64,000 bases of DNA from Streptomyces sp. NBC_01267 (GTDB taxonomy: Bacteria; Actinomycetota; Actinomycetes; Streptomycetales; Streptomycetaceae), in contig NZ_CP108455.1 of NCBI RefSeq assembly GCF_036241575.1, positions 6,307,001 through 6,371,000 on the forward strand. Direction: 5' to 3'. Shown here in pieces: positions 50,118-58,476 of the stretch. Numbering within the stretch: position 1 is the first letter of the stretch; every line of letters starts with the position of its first letter. The notes beneath the pieces are model-generated. The model was not told where the DNA came from, did no database searches, and saw only the letters and a list, made by a program, of their open reading frames with translations. Position numbers and translations under genes: made by a program.

Positions 50118-52976
50118 GTGTACACGACGGAGGCACCCGCGTTGCTCCACGACCGGGCGGAGGACCTCGCCGCAGTCGGCGCGGCGACGGCGCCGGTCCT
50201 GGCCGGTGGCCGAAGACTCGTGGCGGTCACCGGGACACCGGGCGCGGGCCGCTCGGCGTTCCTCGACTCGGCCGCCGAACTGGCGGACGGGCAGGGGCTC
50301 GTCGTCCTGCGGGCCGCAGCCGGACGGCTGGAGCACGGGGTCGCGTCCGGCGTAGCCCGGCAGGTCCTCGCAAGCGCGATCGGCGCGGACGACGGCGAGC
50401 CGCTTTGGTCCCCGCCGCGGACCCCGTGCGGCGCGGCGCTGGACGGATGCGTACCGGGCGCGGTCCTCGGGGACGCGTTGTCGGCGTCCGGCCGCGCCCC
50501 CGCGCACACCGCCGTCGCGATCCTGGTGGACGACCTGCAGTGGGCCGACGAGGCATCACTGGACTGGCTGGCGCGGCTGTTCGCCGATACGGCAACGGGC
50601 CCGGCCGGACTGCTCGTGCTGGTGACGGTCTGCGACGGCGAGGCCGAGGCCGAACTGCCCGCCGTGCAGGACATGCTGAACGCCGCCGATCGTGTCATCC
50701 GGCTCGGACCGCTCACCGCGGACGGCGCCAGGGCCTTCCTCGGGCAGCGGTCCGTCCTCCTCTCCGACGAGGGGAGCCGGGCGTGGGCGCGGGCCGCGGG
50801 CGGCAATCCCGCGCTCCTCGACTCCCTGTGCCAACGCCTGGCCGGGATACGGCGGCCCGCACACCCCCACCTGCTCGCCGCCGCCCTCGCCAGGCCCGCG
50901 CCGTGGAGCCTGCGCGGCCGGGTCGCCGCCGCGCTGAGCGGCCACCCGGAGCCGGTGCGCCGCTACGCCTACTGCGCGGCGCTCCTCGGCGGCCCCGCGG
51001 AGGGGCAGCTCATCGCCCGCCTCGCCCGGCTGGACCCCGCCGAACAGGCCGCTGCCGAACGGGCGTTGCGCAGACTCGGCTGGTCCGCCGACGGATACGG
51101 ACCGGAGGTGCTGTGGGAGTGCGTACGGGAGATCGCCGAGGACAGCTACTCCCTCGCGGCCTGCGACGATCTGCACCGGCGCGCCGCCACGTTCCTCCAC
51201 GCGTCCGGCCACCCGGCCGAGGAAGTGGCAGGACACCTGCTGGAGGTCGGCCCGGGTGTGCACGCCCATGCCGCCCGGATCCTGCACGAGGCAGCCGATG
51301 ACGCACGCGGGAGGGGCGACCACTACCGCGCGATCCGCTACCTGCGCAGGGCGCTGCGCGAATTCCCGCTCGACAGCCCCCGGCGCGGCGGATACCTGGC
51401 CGCGCTGGCCGATGCGGAACAGGACTTCGACACCTCCGCGACGCTGCGACACCTCGCCCAGGCGGCGCCGCTGCTCGGGTCCGCCCGGGAACGCGCGGCG
51501 GTCGCGGCCTGCGTGCCGCTGACCCTGTCCGCGGCTGCGTCGCCCGCCGCGCACGAGGCGATCGAGTGCGCCCGCGCGGCGTTGGCCGGCTCGGGGACGC
51601 CGGACCCCGGCACCGCTGACCTGGCGGCCCGGCTCGAAGCCCGTGCCCGGCTGGCCGGACTCGGCAGCCCCACCGCGTCGGCCGACGCGGTCGCGCGACT
51701 GCGGGAACTGGGGCCGCAGGCCGACCTGGGCACCTCCGCGGGCCGCGAACTCGTCGCCGTCCTCACCTTCGGCGGGACCGTCGGCGGACAGCTCCCGGCG
51801 GGCGAAGTGGCCACGCTGGTGGGGCGGATGCTGGACCGCGAGCCCGCCTCGTCCGCCTCCGGGTACGCGGCGACCTCACTGATGATCGCGTCCGGCACGG
51901 CGGCCGGGGCGGGCGAACCCGTCCGCAGCTGGCTGGACATGGCGCTGGAGACGGCACGCGGGCGCGGCGACGAACGGCAGCGGACCAGAATGCTCTGCTG
52001 GCGGGCGATGGCGGCCCAGCACACGGGTCTCCTCGCGGACGCCTGGTCGGACGCGCGGGACGCCTGCGGCCCCGGTTCGGTCGTGCTCGGAACCAACGAC
52101 TGGCTGTCCGTACTCGGTCTGATGTCGGTGGCGGTCGACACCCGCGACCCCTGGCTGATCGGCGAGGTGCAGGCCGCGTGCGCGGACCAGCGCGACGCCG
52201 GGATGCCCGTCCTGCACGTCGGGCTGCTGGCACTGCGCGCCCAGACCGCGCCGATGTCCGAACTGCCCGGCCTGGTGGCCGAACTGGTCGACGGCGCACG
52301 CCGGGCTGCCGCGGCGGGCTGGCACAACCCCTCGCTCTTCCCGATGGCGTACTGGGCCGCGCCCGCCCTGCTGCGGCTCGGGGAGACCGAGACGGCGCGC
52401 GAGCTCATCGCCGAGGAGTGCGACCGGGCCCGCATGTGGGGGGCGTCGGCGACCCTGGGCCGGGCCCTGCGGGTGTGGGGGACGCTCGTTCCCGGCCGGT
52501 ACGCGCTGTCCCTGCTGGCCGAATCGGTCGCCGTACTGAGGGAGAGCTCCAACACCCTGGAGCTGGGGCGGGCGCTGATGGCGTACGGCACCCGGCTGCG
52601 CGCCGCGGGACGGCCTGGCTTCCGTGACCTCTTCACCGAGGCGGACGGGATCGCCGACACGGTGGGCACCTCACTGCTGAAGTGCTGGGCGGAGCCGGGG
52701 CAGGGCGAGTCGCGCGGGGTCGGCCTGCTGGGCACCGACTGGCTGAGCGTCACCGAGCGCCGGGTCGCCGGACTGGTGTCGCTGGGCCGCACCAATCAGG
52801 GCGTCGCCGATGAACTCGATGTCACCCGGCGCGCTGTGGAGAAGTGCCTGACGAGGCTCTACCGACGGCTGGGTGTGTCCAGCCGGGCGGAACTGATCCC
52901 GGTGGTGCGCCGGATCGCGGGTGCGACGGCGTACGGCTGGGGAGTCCGGCCGGAGGATCTGTACCGCGCCCAGTGA
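50118..52976 (+). CDS. LAL-type LuxR regulator 3 (952 aa)
   Basis: This AAA-LuxR regulator has a Walker-A-like VTGTPGAGRSAFLDSAAEL (Arg for Lys), Walker B AILVDDLQWADEASLDWLA, sensor-like AAGGNPALLDSLC, a long helical-repeat middle and a C-terminal HTH, LSVTERRVAGLVSLGRTNQGV with VTRRAVEKCLTRLYRRL. GTG 50118 follows GGAGG at 7 nt. It is divergent from the LAL 1/LAL 2 operon and is followed by a 554-nt gap before the PAS-LuxR gene. It is probably a pathway-specific activator. Confidence 0.93.
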   Translation: MYTTEAPALLHDRAEDLAAVGAATAPVLAGGRRLVAVTGTPGAGRSAFLDSAAELADGQGLVVLRAAAGRLEHGVASGVARQVLASAIGADDGEPLWSPPRTPCGAALDGCVPGAVLGDALSASGRAPAHTAVAILVDDLQWADEASLDWLARLFADTATGPAGLLVLVTVCDGEAEAELPAVQDMLNAADRVIRLGPLTADGARAFLGQRSVLLSDEGSRAWARAAGGNPALLDSLCQRLAGIRRPAHPHLLAAALARPAPWSLRGRVAAALSGHPEPVRRYAYCAALLGGPAEGQLIARLARLDPAEQAAAERALRRLGWSADGYGPEVLWECVREIAEDSYSLAACDDLHRRAATFLHASGHPAEEVAGHLLEVGPGVHAHAARILHEAADDARGRGDHYRAIRYLRRALREFPLDSPRRGGYLAALADAEQDFDTSATLRHLAQAAPLLGSARERAAVAACVPLTLSAAASPAAHEAIECARAALAGSGTPDPGTADLAARLEARARLAGLGSPTASADAVARLRELGPQADLGTSAGRELVAVLTFGGTVGGQLPAGEVATLVGRMLDREPASSASGYAATSLMIASGTAAGAGEPVRSWLDMALETARGRGDERQRTRMLCWRAMAAQHTGLLADAWSDARDACGPGSVVLGTNDWLSVLGLMSVAVDTRDPWLIGEVQAACADQRDAGMPVLHVGLLALRAQTAPMSELPGLVAELVDGARRAAAAGWHNPSLFPMAYWAAPALLRLGETETARELIAEECDRARMWGASATLGRALRVWGTLVPGRYALSLLAESVAVLRESSNTLELGRALMAYGTRLRAAGRPGFRDLFTEADGIADTVGTSLLKCWAEPGQGESRGVGLLGTDWLSVTERRVAGLVSLGRTNQGVADELDVTRRAVEKCLTRLYRRLGVSSRAELIPVVRRIAGATAYGWGVRPEDLYRAQ

Positions 52977-53530
52977 GCCGGTACGAAGGACCTCATCTCC
53001 GTTCACTACAAGGTGAGTTGAGCCTCGGTCGAGGCGGACACGCGCCCCTGGCAATGCCGGAGGCAACGTACTCCGGTTCTGGTACGGTCGGTGAGAATCC
53101 GCCCACGGGGAGTGTTCCACCGGTCGCTGTCGGTCGTCTTCGACCACAGGAAGTGGCGCTGTGCAGGACGTTTGCACCGGCTCGACCCCTCGGTGCGGTT
53201 CCCGGGCCCGTCGGCCGTGCTGCGGTCCGGTGCTTCGGTAGCCGATCGGTGCACCAACCGGCTATCCGGGACGGCCCGATCCCCTCTTTCCGTACCTGCC
53301 GACCCGCGTCCGCCGCGGGCGCCAAGTCCCGCACGTCGACTTCGGGCAGGGGGGCGGTGTCCGCAGGGTTACGGCAGTCGGTCCCGGCTCCACGCACCGC
53401 CCGCTCTCCGAACCCCGCAGGGGCGACCACAGTGTTAACTCGCGTCACAGTGATGCATTGACCCCCTGGGCCCGCCGTGCTTACGCTCCCGACGCCCGCC
53501 GGTAAACGCAACGGGGAAGGTGTGGCGTAG
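52977..53530 (+). promoter_or_regulatory. Long leader/promoter region of the PAS-LuxR gene
   Basis: This 554-nt gap has no credible gene. The best promoter is TTGACC (53458-53463), an 18-nt spacer, then TACGCT (53482-53487), close to the HrdB consensus, about 45 nt before the ATG. GGGGAAGG (53513-53520) is the likely ribosome-binding site. Further upstream the sequence is GC-rich, with only short inverted repeats and nothing I can name. Confidence 0.6.
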
Positions 53531-54439
53531 ATGATCTTCACAGAGAATGGCACGGACAGCGACATTCGAGAGGGAGCCGAATTTTATTCGACTCCGGATC
53601 CAACCGTAAATTCACCATTTCCTTTGTCGCCCGATGTGGCACTCATACCTCGGCAGTCGACAAATTCCATCGATACTTCTCGCCCTGCGGATTCATCTCT
53701 CTTCGACGCGGAGATCCGCAGCGACGAATACGGCGACGTGGTGCTGTCGTTCTTCGAGCGGTCCGGGATCGGGCTCGCGATTCTTGATCCGACGCTGCGT
53801 GTGAGGGCCGTTAACGGGGCGTTCAGCGGGCAGTGCGGCCGGCACCACGACGACATCTGTGAGCGCAGCTTCGCCGAGTTCCTCCACCCGAGCGTCCGGC
53901 AGTACCTGATGCGCCAGTTCGGCAGGCTCGTGCAGGGGCACCACGCACGCCTGGTGGGGCAGTCCATCGCGATGTGGTTCAACGACACCGCGCTCGCCGG
54001 AAAGCTGAGCGCCTTCCCGGTCGACGACGACGCCGGCAAGGTCAAGATGATCATGGTGCAGTTCACGCCCGAGAAGTCCGACGACCAGCAGGTGCTCATC
54101 GGCGCCCAGCGGAAGCTGACGCCCCTCACGGCGCGGGTCCTCGAAGGGGTCGCCGCGGGCGACCCGACCGTACGGCTCGCGGCCAAGCTGTTCCTGAGCC
54201 GTCAGGGCATCGAGTACCACGTGAGCATCCTGCTGCGGCAGTTCAAGGTGCCCAACCGGACCGCGCTCGCCGCGAAGGCGTACTCGATGGGTATGTTCAG
54301 CATCGGCTGCTGGCCGCCCACCGTGCTCCCGGAGTACATCCGTGCCGATCGGAACGGGTCCGAGCGCACCCGGGGCGACGGCCGCCAGGACGCACACGAG
54401 GAGCGCAGACGCAGAACGGTCGGGGGGCGGGCGTCTTGA
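53531..54439 (+). CDS. PAS-LuxR transcriptional regulator (PimM/NysRIV/AmphRIV-like)
   Basis: This 302-aa regulator has a single PAS domain (about residues 68-165: FERSGIGLAILDPTLRVRAVN, ICERSFAEFLHPS) and a LuxR HTH at about 197-262 (LTPLTARVLEGVAAGDPTVRL, then LSRQGIEYHVSILLRQFKVPNRT). This combination is typical of positive regulators in polyene-macrolide clusters. It is longer than PimM (about 190 aa): an N-terminal extension of about 60 residues encoded by relatively AT-rich DNA and a charged C-terminal tail are extra. Its stop overlaps the TTG start of the next regulator (TTGA). Three PimM-like operators elsewhere in the window are probable targets. Confidence 0.93.
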   Translation: MIFTENGTDSDIREGAEFYSTPDPTVNSPFPLSPDVALIPRQSTNSIDTSRPADSSLFDAEIRSDEYGDVVLSFFERSGIGLAILDPTLRVRAVNGAFSGQCGRHHDDICERSFAEFLHPSVRQYLMRQFGRLVQGHHARLVGQSIAMWFNDTALAGKLSAFPVDDDAGKVKMIMVQFTPEKSDDQQVLIGAQRKLTPLTARVLEGVAAGDPTVRLAAKLFLSRQGIEYHVSILLRQFKVPNRTALAAKAYSMGMFSIGCWPPTVLPEYIRADRNGSERTRGDGRQDAHEERRRRTVGGRAS

Positions 54440-55125
54440 AATTCCTGGTAGTGGAGGACAACGCCCGGGTGTCGGCCGCGCTGGAGGCCGCGCTGACCCA
54501 GCAGGGGCTGGAGGCGGTCTGCGCCGGTACCGGCAAGGCCGCGATCGACCTGCTCGACAGCCACCCGGATGCGATTCTCCTCGACATCGACCTGCCGGAC
54601 TGCGACGGGTTCGCGCTGTGCAGCGCGATCCGGGCGAGGAGTTCGGTTCCGCTCCTCGTGACCACGGCCCGTTCGGACCACGCCTCACGGGTGCGGGGGC
54701 TCGACCTGGGCGCCGACGACTACCTGGTCAAGCCGTACAACCTGGCCGAACTGCTGGCCCGGGTACGGGCGGTGATGAGGCGACGGCAACCGCCGGAGCC
54801 GGCGGCGGGCAGCGCCGCACCCGGGGATCTCATCCTGGCCGGTCCGGTGCGGATCGACCTGTGGGAGCGGGTCGTGCTGATCAACGGATACCCGACCGAG
54901 CTGTCCGACGAGGAGTTCAGCATCCTGGCCGCGCTCGCCAGGCGGCCCGGCGAGACGCTCTGCTTCGAGCAGCTCGCCGACGAGATCCTGCGGGCCAAGA
55001 GGACGACGCTGCACGAGTCGGTCCACCGCTGTGTCGCGTCACTGAGTCAGCGCCTCGGCGCGCCGCACCGGCTCGAAGCGGTCGAGGGATCGGGCTACCG
55101 GCTGACGCTCGCCGGGTCCGTGTGA
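54436..55125 (+). CDS. OmpR/PhoB-family response regulator (orphan)
   Basis: This 229-aa regulator starts at TTG 54436, within the stop of the PAS-LuxR gene. The receiver has VVEDN, the phospho-Asp in AILLDIDLPDCDG, Thr in LLVTTARSD and Lys in DYLVKPYNL. The C-terminal winged helix has LSDEEFSILAALARRPGETL and AVEGSGYRLTLAG. No kinase gene is adjacent, so its partner is elsewhere or it is controlled otherwise. Coupled translation with the PAS-LuxR protein suggests a joint role. Confidence 0.92.
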   Translation: MKFLVVEDNARVSAALEAALTQQGLEAVCAGTGKAAIDLLDSHPDAILLDIDLPDCDGFALCSAIRARSSVPLLVTTARSDHASRVRGLDLGADDYLVKPYNLAELLARVRAVMRRRQPPEPAAGSAAPGDLILAGPVRIDLWERVVLINGYPTELSDEEFSILAALARRPGETLCFEQLADEILRAKRTTLHESVHRCVASLSQRLGAPHRLEAVEGSGYRLTLAGSV

Positions 55126-55162
55126 CCCGGCTGCGGGTGCCCCGGCCCGTTGCTGACTGAGC

Positions 55163-55195
55163 GCTGTCCGATCGCTGTCCGATCGCTGTCCGACG
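55163..55195. repeat. 11-nt tandem triplicate
   Basis: Three adjacent copies of gctgtccgatc (the last ends cg) lie in the gap between the OmpR-type regulator and the cold-shock gene, just before the terminator. Confidence 0.85.
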
Positions 55196-55203
55196 GGAAC
55201 GGA

Positions 55204-55230
55204 GGGGCCGGCGGGCGAACCGTCGGCCCC
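55204..55230. terminator. Hairpin between OmpR-type regulator and cold-shock gene
   Basis: The arms ggggccggcgg (55204-55214) and ccgtcggcccc (55220-55230) give an 11-bp stem with one G-U pair and a 5-nt loop, between convergent genes. Confidence 0.8.
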
Positions 55231-55243
55231 GTGCTCGCGTGTG

Positions 55244-55732
55244 TCAGTCGACCCAACCGCGCTGGGAGGCGAAGTCCACCAGGGCCGCGCGGAGGGCGAG
55301 GACCTGTTTCCCGGTGAGGTCGGGGCCGTTCGCCAGCAGCAGTTCGGTGACGTGCCGGGTGAACTCGCCCTTCGAGAACACCTCGCAGAGCCCGTCGGCG
55401 ATCCCCTCGCCCCGGACGGCGGAAGGCTGGTCGCCGGCTGTCGGGACCGGTCCGCCGGGCGCCGCGTCGGCCGGTCCCGTGCTGTCACCGGACCGGTCGG
55501 CGACAGCGGTGCCGGTGCCCGGCGGCGCCGTGTCGACGACATGGACGCCGTACGCCTTCGGGCCGCGACCGCCGTCGAGAACGCTGAATTCGACCCGGGT
55601 ACCGAAGCCGATGGAGGCGCCGCGCTCACTCAACTCGTTGGCATGGACGAATACATCGTCCCCGCCGTCGTCCGGTGCGATGAAGCCGTATCCTCTGGCC
55701 TCGTCGAACCGGACTACCATTCCCTGTGTCAT
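55244..55732 (-). CDS. Cold-shock-domain protein with extra C-terminal region
   Basis: The 162-aa protein begins with a cold-shock domain: GMVVRFDEARGYGFIAPDDGGDDVFVH carries the RNP-like GYGFI and VFVH motifs for nucleic acid binding. A Pro/Gly/Ala-rich linker follows, then a conserved-looking helical segment (EVFSKGEFTRHVTELLLA ... LVDFASQRGWVD) absent from small Csp proteins. ATG 55732 fits the domain start; ATG 55765 would add 11 residues. It is likely an RNA chaperone or regulator. Such proteins are common on Streptomyces chromosomes, so it may not belong to the cluster. Confidence 0.88.
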   Translation of the reverse strand: MTQGMVVRFDEARGYGFIAPDDGGDDVFVHANELSERGASIGFGTRVEFSVLDGGRGPKAYGVHVVDTAPPGTGTAVADRSGDSTGPADAAPGGPVPTAGDQPSAVRGEGIADGLCEVFSKGEFTRHVTELLLANGPDLTGKQVLALRAALVDFASQRGWVD

Positions 55733-56070
55733 TTTCTCAACCGACCCAATGCCAAAGGATTTCATAAAGACTGCATGGTCTCTTCGCGGTGCGTCAAGAT
55801 CCTATCCAACTGTCCCGTCGGGCGACAACTGGGTGAACCACCGGTACGAAAAGGTGCAATTCCACCACCCGCGCGGGACCCCGTGCCGAGCCGTATCTCC
55901 GGCGTGTCCGAGGGCTGCGCCAACGGGTAAGTCCCCCGCCTCTGGCACTTCTTATAGTGACTCGCCGTAACCCGGGCCACCGAGTGTGATCACGCATTAT
56001 GGTCCGTCTTCTCGGAGAAAGCAGAAGGACGGGTCGGACACACGCGGGGTCAGGTAGCTGGTGGGTGGAA
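55733..56070. promoter_or_regulatory. Divergent gap, cold-shock gene / DAHP-synthase-like gene
   Basis: This 338-nt gap (266 nt if the upstream ATG 55999 is used) has no gene I can support. A plus-strand TATAGT (55953-55958) is a possible -10, but the sequence 17 nt upstream has no -35 consensus. The region is less GC-rich than its neighbours. Confidence 0.35.
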
Positions 56071-57279
56071 ATGACCGACATCGAGACCAGGGTGATCCGT
56101 ACGGCGGAGAGCCGGCCGCCGGGACCCGATCCCGTGCGCGAGGCCACCGCCGAGCTGCGCTCGTGCCCGCCCCTGGTGCTCGCCGCGGAGTGTGAACTGC
56201 TCAAGCGGCGGCTGGCGCAGGCCGCTCGCGGTGAGGGCTTCGTGCTCCAGTGCGGAGCCCGCCCGGCAACGTTCGACGGCGCGACCGGCGACACGATCCG
56301 TCACCGGCTGAGGACTCTGCTCCAGATGTCCGCCCTGCTGACCTACGCCACGTCCCTGCCCGTGGTCAAGATCAGCCGGATCGCCGGACCGGCCGGCAAC
56401 CCGGTGAGCGGCTACCGGTCCGCCGCGGCCACCCTGAACCTGGTCCGGGCCTTCGCCGCCGGCGGGTACGCCGATCTGCGCCGGGTCCACGACTGGAACC
56501 TCGACTTCGTCGCCAACTCGCCCTGCGGCGCCTCCTACGAGTCACTGACCACACAGATCGGGCGCGCGCTCACGTTCATGCGGGCCTGCGGCACCGCGCC
56601 CGAACCGCTGCGCACGGTGGAGCTCTTCGCCTCCCACGAGGGCCTGTTACCGGACTACGATTCCGCGCTCACCCGGGCCGACGCGGACACCGGGCGGCTG
56701 TACAACACCGCGGGCCACTTCGTCGGGCTCGGTACGGGGACGAGGGCGGGCACGGGGACGGGCGCAGAAGAACTCGACCCGGCACGTGTCGACCACGCCG
56801 CCACGATCAGCAATCCGCTGGGCGTCGTACTCGGCCCCGACAGCGGCCACGACGAGGCGCTGGACCGGTTGGACCGGCTCGATCCGGCGCGCGAGCCGGG
56901 ACGGCTGACCTTCCTCGTCCGCATGGGCGGTGGGCCCGGGAGCGACAGGCTGTCCGCGCTGATCGAGAAGGTCACCGCGGAGGGCCATCTGGTCACCTGG
57001 ATCTGCGACCCCGTGCACGACACGGCATCGGACGCGCCCCGTGGCGGTGCGAGCAGCCGCTTCGACGCGGTGCGCGACCGGGTGACGGCCTTCTTCGACG
57101 TGCACCGGGCCCTGGGTACCCATCCGGGCGGAATCCACGTCGAGTTGACCGGTACGGATTCGGGCGCGGGCACCGTCACCGATGCGCCCGCGGCCCCCGG
57201 CCTCAGCCACTCCGGCGCGCTCGATCTGGCCTTTCTCGTGGCGGAGCTGTACCGATCAGGCACCGGTGCCGGTCGCTGA
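56071..57279 (+). CDS. Class II DAHP-synthase homologue with altered active site
   Basis: The 402-aa protein aligns along its length with class II 3-deoxy-arabino-heptulosonate-7-phosphate synthases: LLQMSALLTYATSLPVVK, RIAG, VHDWNLDFV, ELFASHEGLLPDYDSAL, ISNPLGVVLGP, PGRLTFLVRMG, TWICDPVHD, HRALGTHPGGIHVELTG, ALDLAFLVAE. Several residues needed in Mycobacterium AroG differ. The GGDCAE metal-Cys motif is CGARPA, the QYAKPRS loop is PAGNPVS, the Lys of GVKLGP is Val, the Asp of CDPRLN is Ala, and a segment of about 40 residues after the KPRS loop is missing. Canonical DAHP synthase activity is doubtful. ATG 56071 is preferred; ATG 55999 is in frame. It has a TTA codon at 56647-56649 and a Gly/Thr-rich insertion. 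A role in supplying shikimate-derived precursors for the quinone is possible but unproven. Confidence 0.85.
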   Translation: MTDIETRVIRTAESRPPGPDPVREATAELRSCPPLVLAAECELLKRRLAQAARGEGFVLQCGARPATFDGATGDTIRHRLRTLLQMSALLTYATSLPVVKISRIAGPAGNPVSGYRSAAATLNLVRAFAAGGYADLRRVHDWNLDFVANSPCGASYESLTTQIGRALTFMRACGTAPEPLRTVELFASHEGLLPDYDSALTRADADTGRLYNTAGHFVGLGTGTRAGTGTGAEELDPARVDHAATISNPLGVVLGPDSGHDEALDRLDRLDPAREPGRLTFLVRMGGGPGSDRLSALIEKVTAEGHLVTWICDPVHDTASDAPRGGASSRFDAVRDRVTAFFDVHRALGTHPGGIHVELTGTDSGAGTVTDAPAAPGLSHSGALDLAFLVAELYRSGTGAGR

Positions 57280-57335
57280 AGGCTGACCTGGCGCCGTGAC
57301 CGGAGCTGTGGCTCGACACAGTGCGCGGTCCGGAA

Positions 57336-57836
57336 CTACGCGCTCCTGTGCGGCACTTCGGGCCCGTCCTTACCTTCTGACTCTTCGGTCTCTCGGCGCC
57401 CTTCTGCCTCTTCGGGCATCCGCCCGGTCTCCGGCGAAGCGGCCTCCGGCGGTCCGGACATACCGTCGCCCATCAGCAGGGTGAAGAGCAGAACGGCGAA
57501 CGCACCGCCGAGCCCCACCCCGATCCAGCCCAGGCGCTGCACCCGTGCGGAGCCGCATGCCGCCGCATCGTGGGTGTCGTCGGCCAGCGCATCGTCACCC
57601 GCCGGGCGCACGACCGACCCGCAGTGCACCTGCCTGGGGTAGGTGTAGACGGTGCCGGGTTCCGCCGGGTCGACGGTCGCCGAAACCGGCAGGAAGACGG
57701 CCCCGACTGCGGCCACAACGATGAGCAGCGCGATGGTCACCCCACCCCTGACGACCGCCGGCAGCCTGCCCAACGGGCCTGCCCGCAGAGCTGCTTCGGA
57801 TGCAAATGTTGTTCCGTCGTCGCCCGCGTGCCCCAT
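57336..57836 (-). CDS. Small membrane protein, function unknown
   Basis: This 166-aa protein has two predicted transmembrane helices (VTIALLIVVAAVGAVFLPVS and LGWIGVGLGGAFAVLLFTLL). The roughly 55-residue loop between them contains two Cys that could form a disulfide outside the cell. A charged Glu-rich C-terminal tail of about 45 residues would then be cytoplasmic. ATG 57836 has purines upstream. I do not recognise the family. It is convergent with the DAHP-synthase-like gene and probably outside the cluster. Confidence 0.75.
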   Translation of the reverse strand: MGHAGDDGTTFASEAALRAGPLGRLPAVVRGGVTIALLIVVAAVGAVFLPVSATVDPAEPGTVYTYPRQVHCGSVVRPAGDDALADDTHDAAACGSARVQRLGWIGVGLGGAFAVLLFTLLMGDGMSGPPEAASPETGRMPEEAEGRRETEESEGKDGPEVPHRSA

Positions 57837-57941
57837 GGATCGCCGCCCCGTCCCCTGTAGGTCGAACTCCCGCCCGACGAGGTTACGGCTTGGTGCCGTC
57901 GGGCGGAATCGCCGAGGTCTGTCGGAACTCCTCGGTGACCG

Positions 57942-58274
57942 TCAGAGCAGCTTGGCCACGGTCAGCAGGATCGCGGAATCCTCCAGGGCGTCAACCCGAT
58001 GACGGCTGTCGGGCACGATGATCAAGTCGCCCTCCCGGCCTTCCCAGGCGAGGTCGCCCGCCGTCAGCCGCACCCGCCCGCGCAGCACCTGTACGGTCGC
58101 CTCGCCGGGGTTCTCGTGCTCGGCGAGCTGGGCGCCCAGGGTCATGCCGATCACTGTCTGGCGCAGAACCTTCTCGTGGCCGCCGTAGACGGTGTCCGCG
58201 GTGTGGCCGCCACCGGCCGCGGCGGCGAGTTCGATCTGCTGGCGGGCCAGAGCTTCCAGGGACAGTCTCTGCAT
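57942..58274 (-). CDS. Cupin-domain protein
   Basis: The 110-aa single-cupin protein has the two motifs of the fold: LGAQLAEHENPGEATVQVLRG and GDLIIVPDSRHRVDALEDS, with His residues that could bind a metal. ATG 58274 has GGGAGA upstream. Small cupins of this type are often cytoplasmic sensors or minor enzymes; no specific role can be given. Confidence 0.82.
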   Translation of the reverse strand: MQRLSLEALARQQIELAAAAGGGHTADTVYGGHEKVLRQTVIGMTLGAQLAEHENPGEATVQVLRGRVRLTAGDLAWEGREGDLIIVPDSRHRVDALEDSAILLTVAKLL

Positions 58275-58330
58275 ACCGCCATTCTCCCGGCATACCCGCG
58301 ACCGGGCAACGCGGGCGGTTCCGGCACGAT

Positions 58331-58361
58331 TCCTGGTGCGGTCCTGGTGCGGTCCTGGTGC
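58331..58361. repeat. 11-nt tandem repeat upstream of binding-protein gene
   Basis: Nearly three copies of tcctggtgcgg occur in the gap between the divergent cupin and binding-protein genes. A hairpin cgtccgg-gtgt-ccggacg follows at 58430-58447. Confidence 0.8.
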
Positions 58362-58476
58362 GATTCCGGGCCGATCGGCTGTGGGCGCCGAATGTCCCGC
58401 CCGCGGGCTGGGCAGGTACAGGTGTGCGGCGTCCGGGTGTCCGGACGGCGCGGACCCGGAGGGGGCGCGAAACGTC

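Noticed and set aside
53045..53150. Fragment resembling part of a cobalamin riboswitch (ggtgagaatccg)
   Set aside because: The B12 box and the other conserved blocks are missing, it lies about 400 nt before the nearest start, and the downstream gene is a regulator. Coincidence is more likely.
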